Part shown: positions 1 through 11,985 of the stretch, in pieces
How the letters are laid out: every line of letters starts with the position of its first letter
How positions within the stretch are numbered: position 1 is the first letter of the stretch
The notes under the pieces: generated by a model
What the model was told of the DNA's origin: nothing
Seen by the model: only the letters and a program-made list of their open reading frames with translations
The model's database searches: none
Assembly: GCA_015501605.1 (NCBI GenBank)
Contig: JADNRZ010000003.1
Coordinates: 558,001 to 622,000 of the forward strand
DNA length: 64,000 bases
Origin: Panaeolus papilionaceus
Lineage: Eukaryota > Basidiomycota > Agaricomycetes > Agaricales
Direction: 5' to 3'
Program-made: the position numbers and the translations under genes

Positions 1-1235
1 ACGAGATTGATCGGGTTAGGTCCTGCTGCTGTGCCGAGAATGCTTTCGAATTGGAACCTCCAACGCTCAACATTGGCTCTGTCGGCCATGAAATGGATAT
101 AACCGGTTGGGTCGACGTTGGTCATGTTGAACACGCCGAGCTTATCGTAACTCTTTCTGGTAGCGATTCCACTGGCAGTCATGATCTTCTGCCAGTCGTC
201 GCTGAGGAGGTAGTTGACAAAGAGCTTGGCTGTCTCGGACATAGTGGTGGTCGAGAAGATGGAGGCGGTTTGTGGCCACATCATATAGACATCCTCGATG
301 TTTTTGACGGCAACGCCTTTAGCAAAGGCGCTGGAAGAGGCAAAAGAGACGATACGAGTGTTGTCTGCCGTGTTCTGTGCCAATACGAGTGAGGGAGTGG
401 CAGTGCCTCGAACCCAGAGAGGCTGGACTTTGAGAAGGTCGTCCATGAAGCCCCAGCCATACTTTGAGACGATAAGCGAGAAGAGATAGAGAATGGCGTC
501 GTCGTCGTTGGGATACGTAAGGGCGATTTTATTGAGCCAGTCTGATGTCAAGAAATCTTTGAAGGTTGTTGGTACGGAAGCTGCATCGATCTTTGCTGGC
601 TCATAAACCACGTTTCCGAAGGAGACTATCGTAAATGGCAAATCAGCAAAGGATTCTGAGGACGTCTGAAGAAGAAGACTTCTTACACATGTAAACGCCA
701 GTATAGGCACCTTCTGGGTCTACGAATTGGGGGTAGATATCACCAAATGCGGCAGCTTTATATCGAAGAAGTCTGTTATCTTTCTTCCACCTAGTGAAGT
801 CATGCAGGGTTTGAAGTACGGCAACATCGACCCCGTTGTCGATCCCGTTTGTGTTTTGGTAGCTACGGTCGATAAAACTGTCATGATATTTCGAAACATC
901 CACTGTGAGGTCCAGTGAGACATTTGGGAATTTGGCGGTGAAAGAGTTGATGATTAAGGTAGCACTGCCAGCAACTTGGAGAAGCATCGAATGTAAGTAA
1001 TGGTCAATGGGATTTGGAAATTCATGTCCTTACCATCACCGCCCCATGCGACGCGTAATGTCCCCTTCTCTTGCTGAGCGGCTGCGTAGATATCGTCTAT
1101 TGATCTTTGCTCGACTGGTGTGTTCACGGCTGAGTTGGTGTCGGCATCGGCGTCGAAGTCAGCATCTGCTGCTGAAGCGAGGAGAGAGGAGGTGGAAAGG
1201 AGGATAGCCAGAATAGAAGCAGAGAGTAAACGCAT
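1..1235 (-). CDS. secreted periplasmic-binding-protein-like (PBP type II) protein, C-terminus cut by window edge
   Basis: Three exons read on the minus strand: 1235-1034, 974-687 and 625 to the window edge. The start at 1235 opens a clear signal peptide (MRLLSASILAILL... ending near ASA), so the product should enter the secretory pathway. After a short Asp/Ala-rich linker comes the sequence IYAAAQQEKGTLRVAWGGDG, which resembles the start of ABC-type substrate-binding proteins (iron/thiosulfate/putrescine-like), followed by helix/strand segments such as AGSATLIINSFTAKFP and, late in the protein, LLSDDWQKIM. Fungi of this class carry stand-alone homologues of such bacterial solute-binding proteins, usually called periplasmic binding protein-like II. 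Their ligand and role are unknown; no transporter partner lies next to it. The reading frame is open to base 1, so the C-terminus lies outside the window. Family assignment is from motif memory, not a search. Confidence 0.8.
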
Positions 1236-1454
1236 CGTATATAAAGTATGTTCAGGAGGAGAATTGTAGCTTCTGTTCAGCTTCTCTGAGGTATTTATAC
1301 GAGTGAGCCCCCTTGACCGTGGCTGACGGACTTGCGCTGAATGAATGAAAATTCCAGTCTTGATCAAAATCAAGTCGCGGGTTCGACCAGGTGTAAGCCA
1401 CAGAATCAATTCTCAGATCATTTCCGCGTATTTTATGTATGAAAGCACAAATTG

Positions 1455-1620
1455 GTATAGAGCCTGGGGGTTGTAGATTGCATTGTGTCAGCCATAATGT
1501 ATAAATCGAACTCCTTACTGCTGTTGACTCTGACCGAAGAACTTGGAGCATTTGAGTTGTCGTTATATACGGAACCACAGACTATTATTAGCAAGTTACA
1601 ATAATAAGCTTTAGAAGCTT
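1455..1620 (+). repeat. direct repeat copy A
   Basis: About 165 bp that recurs at 2812-2981 in the same orientation with roughly 80% identity by eye. Shared words include GAACTCCTTACT, GCATTTGAGTTGT, ACTATTATTAGCAAG and CAATAATAAGCTTTA. It sits about 140 bp upstream of the orphan gene starting at 1762, and overlaps the 5' flank of the divergent secreted-protein gene. Confidence 0.85.
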
Positions 1621-1761
1621 CCACCGTAAAGTAGCAAATATTTTGACTGACCATAACCTTCGGTCTTATTGAAGCATAGCTTCTTCTAGAATTCTCCGTT
1701 ACCTACACCTGCTGGAGAGGCGCGTCCTTAAACCATGGTCACTGCACAAGATTGAAAAATA

Positions 1762-2440
1762 ATGGGTACCCAAGAGATTGTTCAACGACTCTCCACTGGC
1801 ATCGAGAGTGAGTGAAATATTGTTGAACATCTTGTTGCCCTCTTACACCCTAATGCAACTCATAGGATGATATGGTTACCAGTATCGAAAAAGATCTTCC
1901 AGATCCCTCTCCATCAGACCACAGCTTCCATACCTTGCTTGGATATGAAGAGCGTATGGTCCTGGTCACACCGTCATATGGAAAGGCTTGTGCGTTATGT
2001 TATTCCATCGTCTAAGGACATGCTGTACTGACTTCTTCACCCAGTAGCGATCTTAACTATGTCAGAAAAGCGTCAGCTACAACAACTAAAACTGAACGAA
2101 TCGGTTTTGTACATAGCTGAAAGCAATGTGTATGAGAATTGTGTCAACACGTACATCCCCCAAGCTATTGCGGAGATGTCTGCGTGCGCAAGAATAGCAG
2201 GGTAAGTCGATTTCGAACCTGAGAACTTTGCTGGATGCCCAATTCTGCTTCAGACAGAAAACCATTCATGGAGTTGTAACCAATGGGTGCCAGTGGCTCT
2301 TCCTCGTTTATAGTGTGGAAGGAGACGACAGTGGAACCTTCTGGCAATCTGATGAGCATTCCGTCGTGGTAGGTGAGGTGTCAAAATGGGACATCTCTAT
2401 GGTGTGCTCAATTCTTGCTTGTTGGGTATGCGATCTGTAA
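1762..2440 (+). CDS. small orphan protein of a type seen in Agaricomycetes, about 166 aa, function unknown
   Basis: Four exons join in frame: 1762-1811, 1883-1989, 2045-2201 and 2254-2440, giving about 166 residues and a TAA stop. Recognisable blocks are IEKDLPDPSPSDHSFHTLLGYE, split here as IEKDLPDPS and FHTLLGYE, then TPSYGKALAILT, YIPQAIAEMSACA and GVVTNGCQWLFLVY. This order resembles short, lineage-expanded hypothetical proteins of mushroom fungi; no catalytic motif is visible and I assign no function. The first intron is the weak point: the consensus donor at 1808 with the acceptor at 1865 hits a stop, whereas a weaker donor at 1812 with the acceptor ending at 1882 keeps the frame. If that donor is not used, the gene may be a recent pseudogene. 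No signal peptide or membrane segment is seen. The duplicated block lies on both sides of it. Confidence 0.6.
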
Positions 2441-3243
2441 CAATGTTTTCCACATTGATTACTGTAACTCACTGCTTTTCTAGCTGCTTTGTAGCCATTC
2501 GCCTTTGAACAGCAATGACAAGTTCTATTTTGACCGTTAATGTTTAAGCACTTCAGAAGCAGCGTTATCAGCCATTATTGTATCATCATTTGTATTATCA
2601 CCGTTGTTCCACCTTCATTCTCTTTGTGAGGTGCGTGGGTCTGGAATACACCTATTCCAGCTTAGCACTAGTCCTACCTTCTATCAGTAGAGCCAGTCTG
2701 GGTTTGTCGGCTCACACAATTGACACAAACCAACAGGTCTTGGTGAGAAACGACAACATCTCATGACTCTGAATTTATTCAACAACACCAGACTCTACAG
2801 CTGCGATACCAGTATTGAGCCTAGGGAGTTGTAGATCCTGTCGTGTTAGCCATGATTTATCCATTGAACTCCTTACTACTGTTTGCTCTTACTGAAGAAT
2901 TTCGAGCATTTGAGTTGTCTTTATATACTAAACCTTAGACTATTATTAGCAAGCTACAATAATAAGCTTTATTTAGAAGCTTTTAAAGGGTTATGATTGT
3001 GGTCCGATGATTGTGTAACTGGTTGAAAGGAGAGACGCGTCTGGCTTTGTTCCTATTTTGGCAGATAGTTTAAACTCGATCACGTGACTGACGCGTCCTG
3101 TTTACTCTCTCTCGTCGACGTTACTCGTGTCACAACGCTTCTGTCCAACACCATCATCAACAACAACAAGTCCAGCAGGTTGTTCGTTCTCTTGAAGCTC
3201 TGGATTTCTGTTCATCTTCAGTAATCCCAACAAAGAGGACAAG
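2441..3243. other. intergenic, contains repeat copy B
   Basis: No gene seen. The stretch holds the second copy of the direct repeat at 2812-2981 and forms the 5' flank of the coiled-coil gene starting at 3244. Confidence 0.6.
2812..2981 (+). repeat. direct repeat copy B
   Basis: Second copy of the block at 1455-1620, same orientation, about 1.36 kb away. It carries the same core words (TTTGAGTTGT, ACTATTATTAGCAAG, CAATAATAAGCTTTA) with scattered substitutions and a 4-nt insertion (ATTT) near its right end. A related GAGAGRCGCGTC word follows each copy (near 1715 and 3028), so weak similarity may extend about 50-100 bp further. It lies about 260 bp upstream of the next gene. Confidence 0.85.
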
Positions 3244-6200
3244 ATGTGGTCAAAGATTTCAAATGCCTTATCCATGTCCATAAAGTCGGTCCCACCGATC
3301 AAGGATGACAATTCACAGTCTGAACCTACTGTCATGACAAAAGTATTTGAGCAACATCCAAATCTCTCCATGTTTCATCCCAGTGAATCCGGTAACATCC
3401 AACAACAACCAGGGACACCAAGCTCGCCATCAGTACACAGTAAACCCAACATGTTTAAGCGCATGTCTAAATCGGCCCTCAAAGAAGATATGGAAAGTCA
3501 ACGAGCAGCATCTCCTTCACCTTTCAAGTTGACTTCAACCATCTCAAAGAAGAAAAACGGTCATATATCGAACAGCTCAGCTAATGGTAAGCGATGGGAT
3601 ACTTGTCAGATCACACGGTGGCTTAACCCATTACAACAGGTTCACAACTGTCACTTGGTGCAGCAGAGGGGAGATCCTCCCAGGAACTGCTTCGTAGAAA
3701 ATCTGTAGATATACTGCGATCTTCTCCTGATCATCATGCACGACCTTCACAAGACACGACGCGCTCGATGAAGGATTCACGCAAGCGACCTTCCTTGGAC
3801 TTTCTACGCCAGGAGCCTTCCCTCTTTAATTTTGACACTTCTAGCCACCCAAATAGTAACCAGACAGACTCTGATACACCTGGCACCCCTGGTTTTGATA
3901 AACAATACAACTCTGTGCGCTCCATTCTTCGCGATCCCAAGACCCCCGGCACTGGCCAAAATGTTCGGTTCTTCTCAAAGGACGCGTTTAAGGTCATCAC
4001 TCCAGATCAATCCCACAGTTTGGAGTTCCAAAACAAACCACAGCCACCTCTACCTGACGACGAATCTCCATTCCTTGGCCATCTAGCTCAGGGTGGACCA
4101 AGTACAAGCAGTCCTCTTTCCCAAGGCCATACATCCTCTGGGTCCAGGTCATTATCGCGGCCTAGTGTCGCTGAAATTTTCTCCGCCCTCAACGACCCCC
4201 CGCCGGCTGCAGCTGAACACGAGCAGTCGGAAACGTCGCTTTCATTCTCAAATCCTGTCGGCCAAGCACATTCGGATAGCTTTAATCTTTTCGACATATC
4301 CCAGCAACTTGAAATGCCTGAGTTTGCTCCTGGCTTAGATTTCGATGTCAACGCCCCTCTTTTCGATGGTCCCTCTTTAGATCACTCCGGACAAGGTTTT
4401 GATCCAGAACCAGGCAACCAGCTTACTTCGACACCAGTGACAAAGGACTCGAAATCCAAAGGAAAGGAGAGAGGTCCTTCCACTCCCGAACCTCAAGTTC
4501 TCGGTGTCCAGTCCGGATTTATCGATGAGGCACTCTTCCACTCCAAAGAAAAGGCTCCAAAGTTTCCTGCGCCGCTTCATGAGCGCAGTCAATCCTTCAG
4601 TTTTGGTCAAACGGTATTCCATTCCATGGCCAATTCAAACAAGTCGGTACCCGAGGAATCTGAACAAGCATATCCTTCCAGCGACCTTCTGAAATCCACC
4701 TCAATAGATACATCACCAGGGCCAACACCACCGTCGCTCAAATCCCGAACACGTGCATTAAGCGATACAGTATTCCAGTCAATGCTGCGATCGCCACCTC
4801 GTCCAGAAAACCCGGAGGATGACATCAACGACATCTCGAGCCCAGAATTGATCGTTGCTCCTGAGCCGGACCCTTTCAGCGCTCACGCCACCACTTATTA
4901 CACGCCGCAGACGATGATTCCCCTAACCCCGCCGAAAGGATCCAACAAGCATATGCGCAAAACCTCCAAGGAGGAAAGCATCATCATTTCTCTTCAAACG
5001 GAATTGGCCCTGCGATCCGAACTTTGCTCCCAGTATGAGGCTGACCTAAAGGCTCGCGACGAACTGGTGGAGATTCTTAGCAAAAAGCTTTCGGACGTGG
5101 AGAAGGAGGACAGCAAACGTCGCAGTGCTCTTCGATCGTGGAAGAAGAAGGTTCAGGAGCTAGAAAGGATGTGCCGTTCTCTCGAGGAGGCTGTCGACCA
5201 TTCTAAGCAGGAGAGCATGGAGCGGAGCATCATGGACGAGGCAAGCGGTGAGGCTCTTCGAATGTTGCACCGCCAGATTGCCAGTTTGGAGAGAGAGAAG
5301 GGTGAATGGGCGAAGAGGGAGCACCAACTTGTGGAGCAAGTCGACACCTTGGAAGACCTCGTCAAGGCGCGTACGGAGGATGTCCAGAGTCTCAATGAGG
5401 CACTATGGAATCGCGAGGAACGCGACCGTGCCATCAACCAGGAGCTTCAGGCGACCAAGGAGGAAATGGACATCATGAACGATATCAGCGTCGCCACCTT
5501 TAATGACGATGCATTGAAGAAGCTTATGATGGAACGAGAGACGGAAGAAACTCAGAGACTCCAATTCATCGAGATTGAGCTTAGGCAGGAGATCGAAGAG
5601 CTCAAGATGCAGAGCGAGGGTATAGCGGTTGAGAAGGGCCGCCTAGAGGAGACGCTTGAGCAGATGGAAGAGCAGCTCAAGGCTAAGGATGAAGAGTTCG
5701 CAACCCTTAAGGCCGAACTGGAGGCTCAGTGGGAACACACTGAGAAGGCGTCTGATAAGATGGACGCTTTGAGGAAGGAGAAGGAGGAGGTCGAGCAGGA
5801 GAGGGACGCTTTGAAAGCGGACCTGGCTGAGATGGAGACACGTATGTCTAACCTAGAAACGGAGTGGAACGAGAGCGAGAACAAGAGGAATGAGTTCGAG
5901 GCTGAGTTGCAGGAGATTTGGAATGTTAAAGAGGCTCTGGAGAAGGAGCACGAGGAAGTAAGTGGTCGAATTGGTTTGCTATATTTGTTTGTTTATTTCT
6001 TTGACAACAGCTCGAGGACGCCCTTCACCACGCCGAGGAACAGACTCAACAACTCGCGACCAAGGTTCAAGAGCGCGAAGACCGTATTTCTGGTCTCGAA
6101 CAAGAGCGTCAATTCGCCGAGGACAACGCACGTCGCCTCGAGGAAAATCTTCACCGTCGTAATGAAGAGGTCGCACAATACAGCGGACGTGTTCATCAGC

Positions 6201-7245
6201 TGGAACTTGAGCTTGAGCAGCACCGTGACGAAATCAGCGCCCTCAAACGCGAGCATTCCCGCTTCGTGAACGACCAGACCCGCGCCCTTCAAGAGTCCAC
6301 TGGCGAGCAGAACCAGACCAAGGCACAACTTGAGGATCTTATCAAGGCCAAGGCTGAAATCGATGTCGAACTCAGGAGCACTCGTGAGCAACTTTCTTCG
6401 CTCCAGGAAGAGACCGACAAGCTTCGTCGCCAAGTCCACGTCCTCCGCCACGAGAGTGCTGATAAGGAGCTCAAGATTGGCCAGCTCAACAAGCAGTTTG
6501 ACGAGGCCAGAGAGGATACATATAATTTGAACATCGCTCTGGATGCTAAGCAGCAAGAGCTTGATATGGTACGTTGGCTCATTAACTCACTTGCAGTGCC
6601 TTTATTTATATATTTTGGTAGATCAAAAGAAAACTTGGCGTTCGCGGAACTGCTGGCAGCACCTCGTTGTCAGCGCAGGCCTCAACCTCAAAGCCTACCC
6701 ACCACCGCCGAGAATCGTCGATCTTCAGTGCCACTCCTCGACCTTCTTCAGCTATGTCCAATGCCACAGACATTGGCTCCGTGTCTGATGCCCCTAGCTT
6801 AACGCTTCGTAAAGAGCGCAAGAACTCTTGGGAGTCCTCATCTGCAGCCAAGATTCCGGCCCTTGGAAAGAGCGCCCGGACGAATGCCAGCGTAACCTCT
6901 ACTTCTTCAACTGTTGGGAAGGGCCTATCCAGAGCAGGAAGTGAGAGTTCAATAATGAGCCCACCATCGTCCAAACCCCGCGCTTCAATGGGCACACCTA
7001 CACCTGCTTCTAGGCTACCCGCTTCCGCTGTTTCACGCACATCGTCGACGAAGGCAGCCCCGACGCATCGTCGAGCATCCTCTGCTGCAGGTGATCAGAC
7101 TCCCAGATCACGGTTGGCAAAGAATGTTACCACCAGTCCAACACCAGACACCGTGATGGAGCAAGAAGAATCTGAAAAGGAGAACTTGAATATTAGCACG
7201 TCATCTGCGACACCCAGGAGGAATCCGATACCCATTCCGGCATGA
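3244..7245 (+). CDS. large coiled-coil protein, possible spindle-pole/microtubule-organising component
   Basis: Four exons (3244-3586, 3640-5957, 6011-6568, 6622-7245) join in frame to 1280 residues. Residues about 1-550 are Ser/Pro-rich and probably disordered, with a basic start (MWSKISNALSMSIKS) and the motif VRSILRDPKTPGT followed by FSKDAFKVITP. Residues about 555-1073 form one long, Glu/Lys/Gln-rich coiled coil with regular heptads. The last 205 residues are again Ser/Thr/Pro/Arg-rich and end NPIPIPA. The SILRDPKTPGT region recalls the TPGT-type motif of Cut12-like spindle pole body proteins, and the architecture suits a cytoskeletal or microtubule-organising scaffold, but this is inference from composition and one motif. 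The start was chosen as the first ATG of the open frame. Many SP/TP sites suggest cyclin-dependent or MAP kinase control. No operon logic applies; its neighbours are unrelated. Confidence 0.88.
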
Positions 7246-8487
7246 TTTCTGATTATTCGTTTTTCATTTCTCTGACCGACATTACATTTTGACTGATTCC
7301 GCATCCTGCATCCCTATTTATCACTCTTATCTTTTTTGTTCTCTTGAAATTATTGTCCTTGCTCTCGCTATCGATGTTATCGTTCTGTTTTTTGCTGTGA
7401 AATCTTTTCTCCATCTCGTCTCGCATAAAGCACTACTGAACCCATGTTTTACCTACCTACATTATGCTGCCTCTATGCGCTCACAGGCATACTTAGTACA
7501 TACAACTTGTACATAGTCTCATTGTGTACATAGGATTAACCTATGACATTATCTTGCATTCCAATTAGTTTGATGGTTTTGAGTTTTTTTTTTTTTTTTG
7601 AGTCGTGTGACTTTAGATGATGGTGGCATGGTGCCTGTGAATGGGAATTATTGCCATCAGGGAACTTCGGTCCCTTGTTCTAGACAACGGTTGTGGTGCA
7701 CGAACTCAAAATAACACCTGATTATGGCAAGGACACAAGCGCTCTCCTTTCGTTCTATGCACTGTCTTGTATTTGATTTTTAGGGCTACGGTAGGGTATT
7801 ATGCCGCTCAGCTCTTCCATTCCCGACAAATGTCAGCCAAGCCGAGCAGCAACTTTTTTGTGCACTACCTGCTAGTCTGCTAGACTCCATGACATTGTCT
7901 AGATTTAACTATCTTCTAAACTCCAAGAGTTCGCCACAGTTGTTGATGTCATGAGCCGACCTTATCCTCCGTTTCGGCTCGCGGCACGGTTCCAATGTTT
8001 GGATGGAATGCGCGGCATGGGACACTCCTGCTCACGACTGGCTCAACAAATCAATACAGGACCCGCTGTTCCCTCCATTGTTGGGATGTTCAAACTATTT
8101 CCCGAGGTCGTGTCGCATGAAAGGGAATCTTTCAATCTTATAGATGACAGATTTTGCGCTGGGGAAAATATGCGGTGGCATTTTCTATACACTTGGCTTA
8201 TCTGTGGCAAACACTCTACATCACTGAATACTTTTCCAATACTCTCGATCATGATCGCCGCCCGCTTTTTTTGTACACAATCAGGTGTAACCATGTGCTT
8301 CTAATGGAGAAGAAAGTATGTATAACCATATGGTACCCGCTGTATTTTATCTTCCGTTCCTTTCTCCCCCACCTTTGAGACTCAGTCATCGTCGGCTTCC
8401 CCCTCACCCTTCGTCGATTTCGCCAGTTGAACAACCCGTTCGAATAGATATTCATTCATCCTTGATCGTCTCCTATCTTTCCTAACG
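7246..8487. other. intergenic: 3' flank of coiled-coil gene and 5' flank of permease
   Basis: No gene seen. It contains a 16-nt T run at 7584-7599, likely in the 3' flank of the upstream gene, and a pyrimidine-rich leader just before the permease start at 8488. Confidence 0.6.
7961..8352 (-). promoter_or_regulatory. candidate GATA-factor sites upstream of permease
   Basis: Three GATA cores lie in reverse orientation within 530 bp upstream of the permease start: CTTATC at 7961-7966 and 8197-8202 (GATAAG on the other strand) and TTATCT at 8347-8352 (AGATAA). In fungi, AreA/Nit2-type GATA factors bind HGATAR and often several sites occur upstream of nitrogen-source permeases. Such short words also occur by chance, so this is suggestive only. 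Confidence 0.3.
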
Positions 8488-11165
8488 ATGGCGGATTTCG
8501 ATGAGAAAAGGTCCTCAATCATGGACACGACGGACGAGGATGACAGAGAGTTGGTAGCGCTGGGCTATAAACCCTCATTCAAGCGCGAATTCACCAATTT
8601 GTCAACGGTATGTTTAGCAAGCTTTGATTGACAATCCCGTAGCGCTTATATCTTCATCGGCGGCATATGGTAGATCAGTTTTGCGTTCAGTATCATGGTA
8701 CGCTTGGAAATTACATCCAAAAGTGCTCTGAAGTTCTGACAGCTATTTTCACTATTAGGGATTGTGTTCAAGTATCGCGACTACTTTCAATACACCCTTG
8801 ACGCTTGGAGGCCCTGCTACAGTAGGTCTTTACTGTAGATCATTGTCGAGGGGTATTGACGCAGCAATATAGGTCGTGTGGGCTTGGATTCTTGGAGCAT
8901 CTATGTGCTTCACCCTTGGTGCGAGTATCGCGGAGATTGTTAGTGCTTATCCCACTTGTGGAGGATTGTAAGGCTATCTCGCTTCTTGTGTGGCTATTTC
9001 TATTTCTCACTCCAATCCACCAGATATACCGCATCAGCTGAGTTAGTTCCCAGACAGTATCGGGCAAGGGTGAGTTAAAATATCAGTGAAAAGATAAGGA
9101 CTCTCCTGATCATGTATGGTGACAGGTCGCCTGGTTGGTAGGATGGCTTAACACTCTTGGTAAATGCTAAATCCTATTCACCTCTTGAGGCTGAGTTGAC
9201 ACTTTATCGTAGGCCAAATCGCCGGAATTTCCTCTACAGAGTATGGTCTGGCCAACATGATCCTGTCAGCAGTCAGCGTGGGCACTGTGAGTTATTTTTA
9301 TCTGTCGCGACTGACGTTTATTGAACCCTTATCAGAACGGTTCCTTTCAAACCACGTCGGTTCGTCCATAAACATCTCCATGGGGCACTTTTTGTGTCGC
9401 TTACAACGTCATCAGGGGAAAACAGTGGGACTCTTCGCAGGATTGATGATTGTTCATGGTTTACTGAACTCTTTGGCAACAAAATGGCTGGCAAAAATGA
9501 CCAAATATTTCGTTTTTGTGAATTTGGGATCTACTTTCGGTACGTCTGATTTCTATCTGTTCATGTAAATCCTGTTCCTCATTCCTGCCAGTTATTATCG
9601 TCGTGTTGTTGTCCAAGACCCCTCGGGCTGAGATGCACGCGGCCAACTATGTGTTTGGCTCTCAAGGAATCATTAACCAGACTGGAATAGATGGACATCC
9701 AGGCTGGCCAACGGGCCTGGCCTTCCTGTTCGGTCTCCTTTCGGTCTCGTGGACTGTGAGTAATCCATACTTGTACAGTTTTTCTCGGATACTTAATCTC
9801 TTCCGCATTAGATGACTGTATGTGCTTCTGCTCATCTAAACGATTCACAACTCACTCAAACCAGGACTACGACGCCACTGCCCATATTTCGTAAGTTGCA
9901 CGATTTCCTAGTCTCAAAATGAGTTGCTAACTTGCTCCTCAGCGAGGAAGTCCGTAGGGCAGCATATGCTGGTAGGTTTTCTTCGATCACGCTTGTGTAT
10001 ATCTCCTTGAATCGTTTGTAGCACCCTCTGCAATTTTCATTGCTGGTACGTTGACCTATGTGAACTGTATTAGTACCGCGATTGACCTTGATCATAGTCA
10101 TTGGAACTGGCCTCATTGGATGGCTTTTGAACATCGTTCTCGTTCTGTGCTCCGGACCATTGTACGTGAATAATCTCAGCCAAAGTCACGATCTTCTCAC
10201 CATTTTCTCAGCGAAAATCTCCCAGGAGAGTCTGGCTCTGCGTTTTTGGAAGTAAGTTGGCATCTACTTGTTCATCGAAGCAAATTAATCAGTGTTTTCA
10301 GATCCTCGTGTTGCGTGCTGGAAAGACTGGTGCCCTCATCATTTGGGTACGTCAACCTACCCATTGACCCTTATCCCTTCTCACTCCAAGCAGGTTTTCG
10401 TGTGCATGACCGCTTTCTTCGTTGTGCAAACCGCTCTTCAAGCCGCCTCCCGCACAGTGTATGCCTTCAGTCGCGACCATGGTACGTCAAAACTGACAGA
10501 AATACCAACACTCGTCTGATGAATTGTAGCCCTCCCGGACGGTGGTTACTTTGGAAAGAACTCGACTTCGACACATACCCCCCTGAGGGCTATATGGCTG
10601 ACCACCTTTGTCAGCATTCTGCCTGGACTTCTCGACCTTGCTAGTCCCATCGCAGCTGGTGCCATTTTCTCAATGACTGCTATGGCGCTTGACTTCAGTT
10701 ACATTATTCCCATTTTCTGCCGCCGAGTGTTCGAAAAGCATCCTGATGTTATGTTTAAGCCTGGACCCTTTTACATGGGTAATGGCTGGTTGGGATGGAT
10801 GTGCAACATTGTTTGCATATGCTGGACCATTTTCCTCTGCGTAGTCTTCTCGTTCCCAGTCAACCTCGCAGTAACCCCAACCAACATGAACTATGCCTCG
10901 GTAAGTAAATTACACACAGTCCCTCATCATTATGCTTATGTTGTTGCATACTAGGTTATCACCGTTGGAGTTATTATCCTGGCATAGTACGTCTCTTTTT
11001 TCCTTATGCTGAACTATTGAAGCTCAAAATAATCTCAACAGCGTCTGGTACTTCACAAGCGCCAAGAACCATTACATCGGACCCGTATCCAACTTGAAAG
11101 ACGACAGCGTTGTCGCCATTCAACAGGATTCACGATCAGAAAAGTACGAAACGACCAAGGCATAA
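8488..11165 (+). CDS. amino acid/choline/GABA-type permease (APC superfamily)
   Basis: An intron-dense gene beginning MADFDEKRSSIMD and ending KYETTKA with TAA at 11163. After a cytoplasmic N-tail of about 40 residues come the membrane spans of an amino acid-polyamine-choline transporter. Visible family blocks are GLCSSIATTFNTPLTLGGP (TM1-2), AEIVSAYPTCGGLYTASAEL, WTMTDYDATAHISEEVRRAA (mid-protein signature), GSAFLEI, ASRTVYAFSRDHALP and SFPVNLAVTPTNMNYAS. This resembles the fungal group with yeast Hnm1 (choline) and Uga4 (GABA); the substrate cannot be told from sequence. It should sit in the plasma membrane. Exons are very small: 8488-8607, 8674-8697 (24 nt), 9812-9817 (6 nt), 9865-9890 (26 nt), 9943-9971 (29 nt) and 10022-10045 (24 nt) among others. 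The 6-nt exon encodes the Met-Thr of WTMTDYD. Upstream GATA words fit nitrogen control but do not prove it. Confidence 0.93.
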
Positions 11166-11985
11166 ACTATTCAAGGTTGCCTTGTAATAGACCTTTCACG
11201 CTCATGGGTGGATACAAAATTAATCATGGAAGGCAACTACATTTACCTCGAGCTTTGCTTCATACGTAGTGCATGACGCACTGATATCATATTCCCTTGC
11301 TGGTTAGAGCATTTCTAAATATCTCATGGATTTTATTTGTATCTAGGCGAACTTGCTTGCAAACGAATGTCATTAAGACACATTGCTCTTCATTGTTGGT
11401 GCGAACTACTTACTTACTATTGGTTGTGCAATGGCACTGGATGTTTTTCCGACGTCACACATTCACTCACCTTCTCACCTCTGAGCATTACACACGCATC
11501 CCATCACGCAGCACTCCCTCCGCGCTGCTCACTGTTCACTTGTAATTCCATTCTTCCGATTTTGCCCATTGGCTTACAGTCTTGTGTGACACTTCGTTCT
11601 GATGGTGGAGGTTGGTGAGAACCCATCTGAGCACCCGGTGAGGTTACTTAACTTTTTTGTTCACTTCATCATTTCATTCGGGATTGGACATCCATTGATC
11701 GATTAAGGGAGTGAAACCCCATCCAAAAGCAGCAGTTATATCATAATCGAATGGCAGTTGCGAACACCAAAATGATATTATTCATTACATTCGCACGGAA
11801 AATGTAGACGGCCTCTAATGTTAGCTCGCTCTACTCACGACTGGTCGACGATATTTTTGGCAGCCGTGATGAACAGACTTCTTTGAAAAGTCCTCGAGTC
11901 GTTAGATCATATATAACAAACCATTTGAAATCCAGCATGCCATCCCTTTTGCTTCCTCACCGCCCCTTGCCTCAGCGACGCTAAC
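11166..11985. other. intergenic between permease and DUF6533 gene
   Basis: No gene, RNA or repeat recognised. It holds the permease 3' flank and the promoter of the DUF6533 gene, with TATATA about 70 nt upstream of its ATG (near 11911). Confidence 0.5.
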
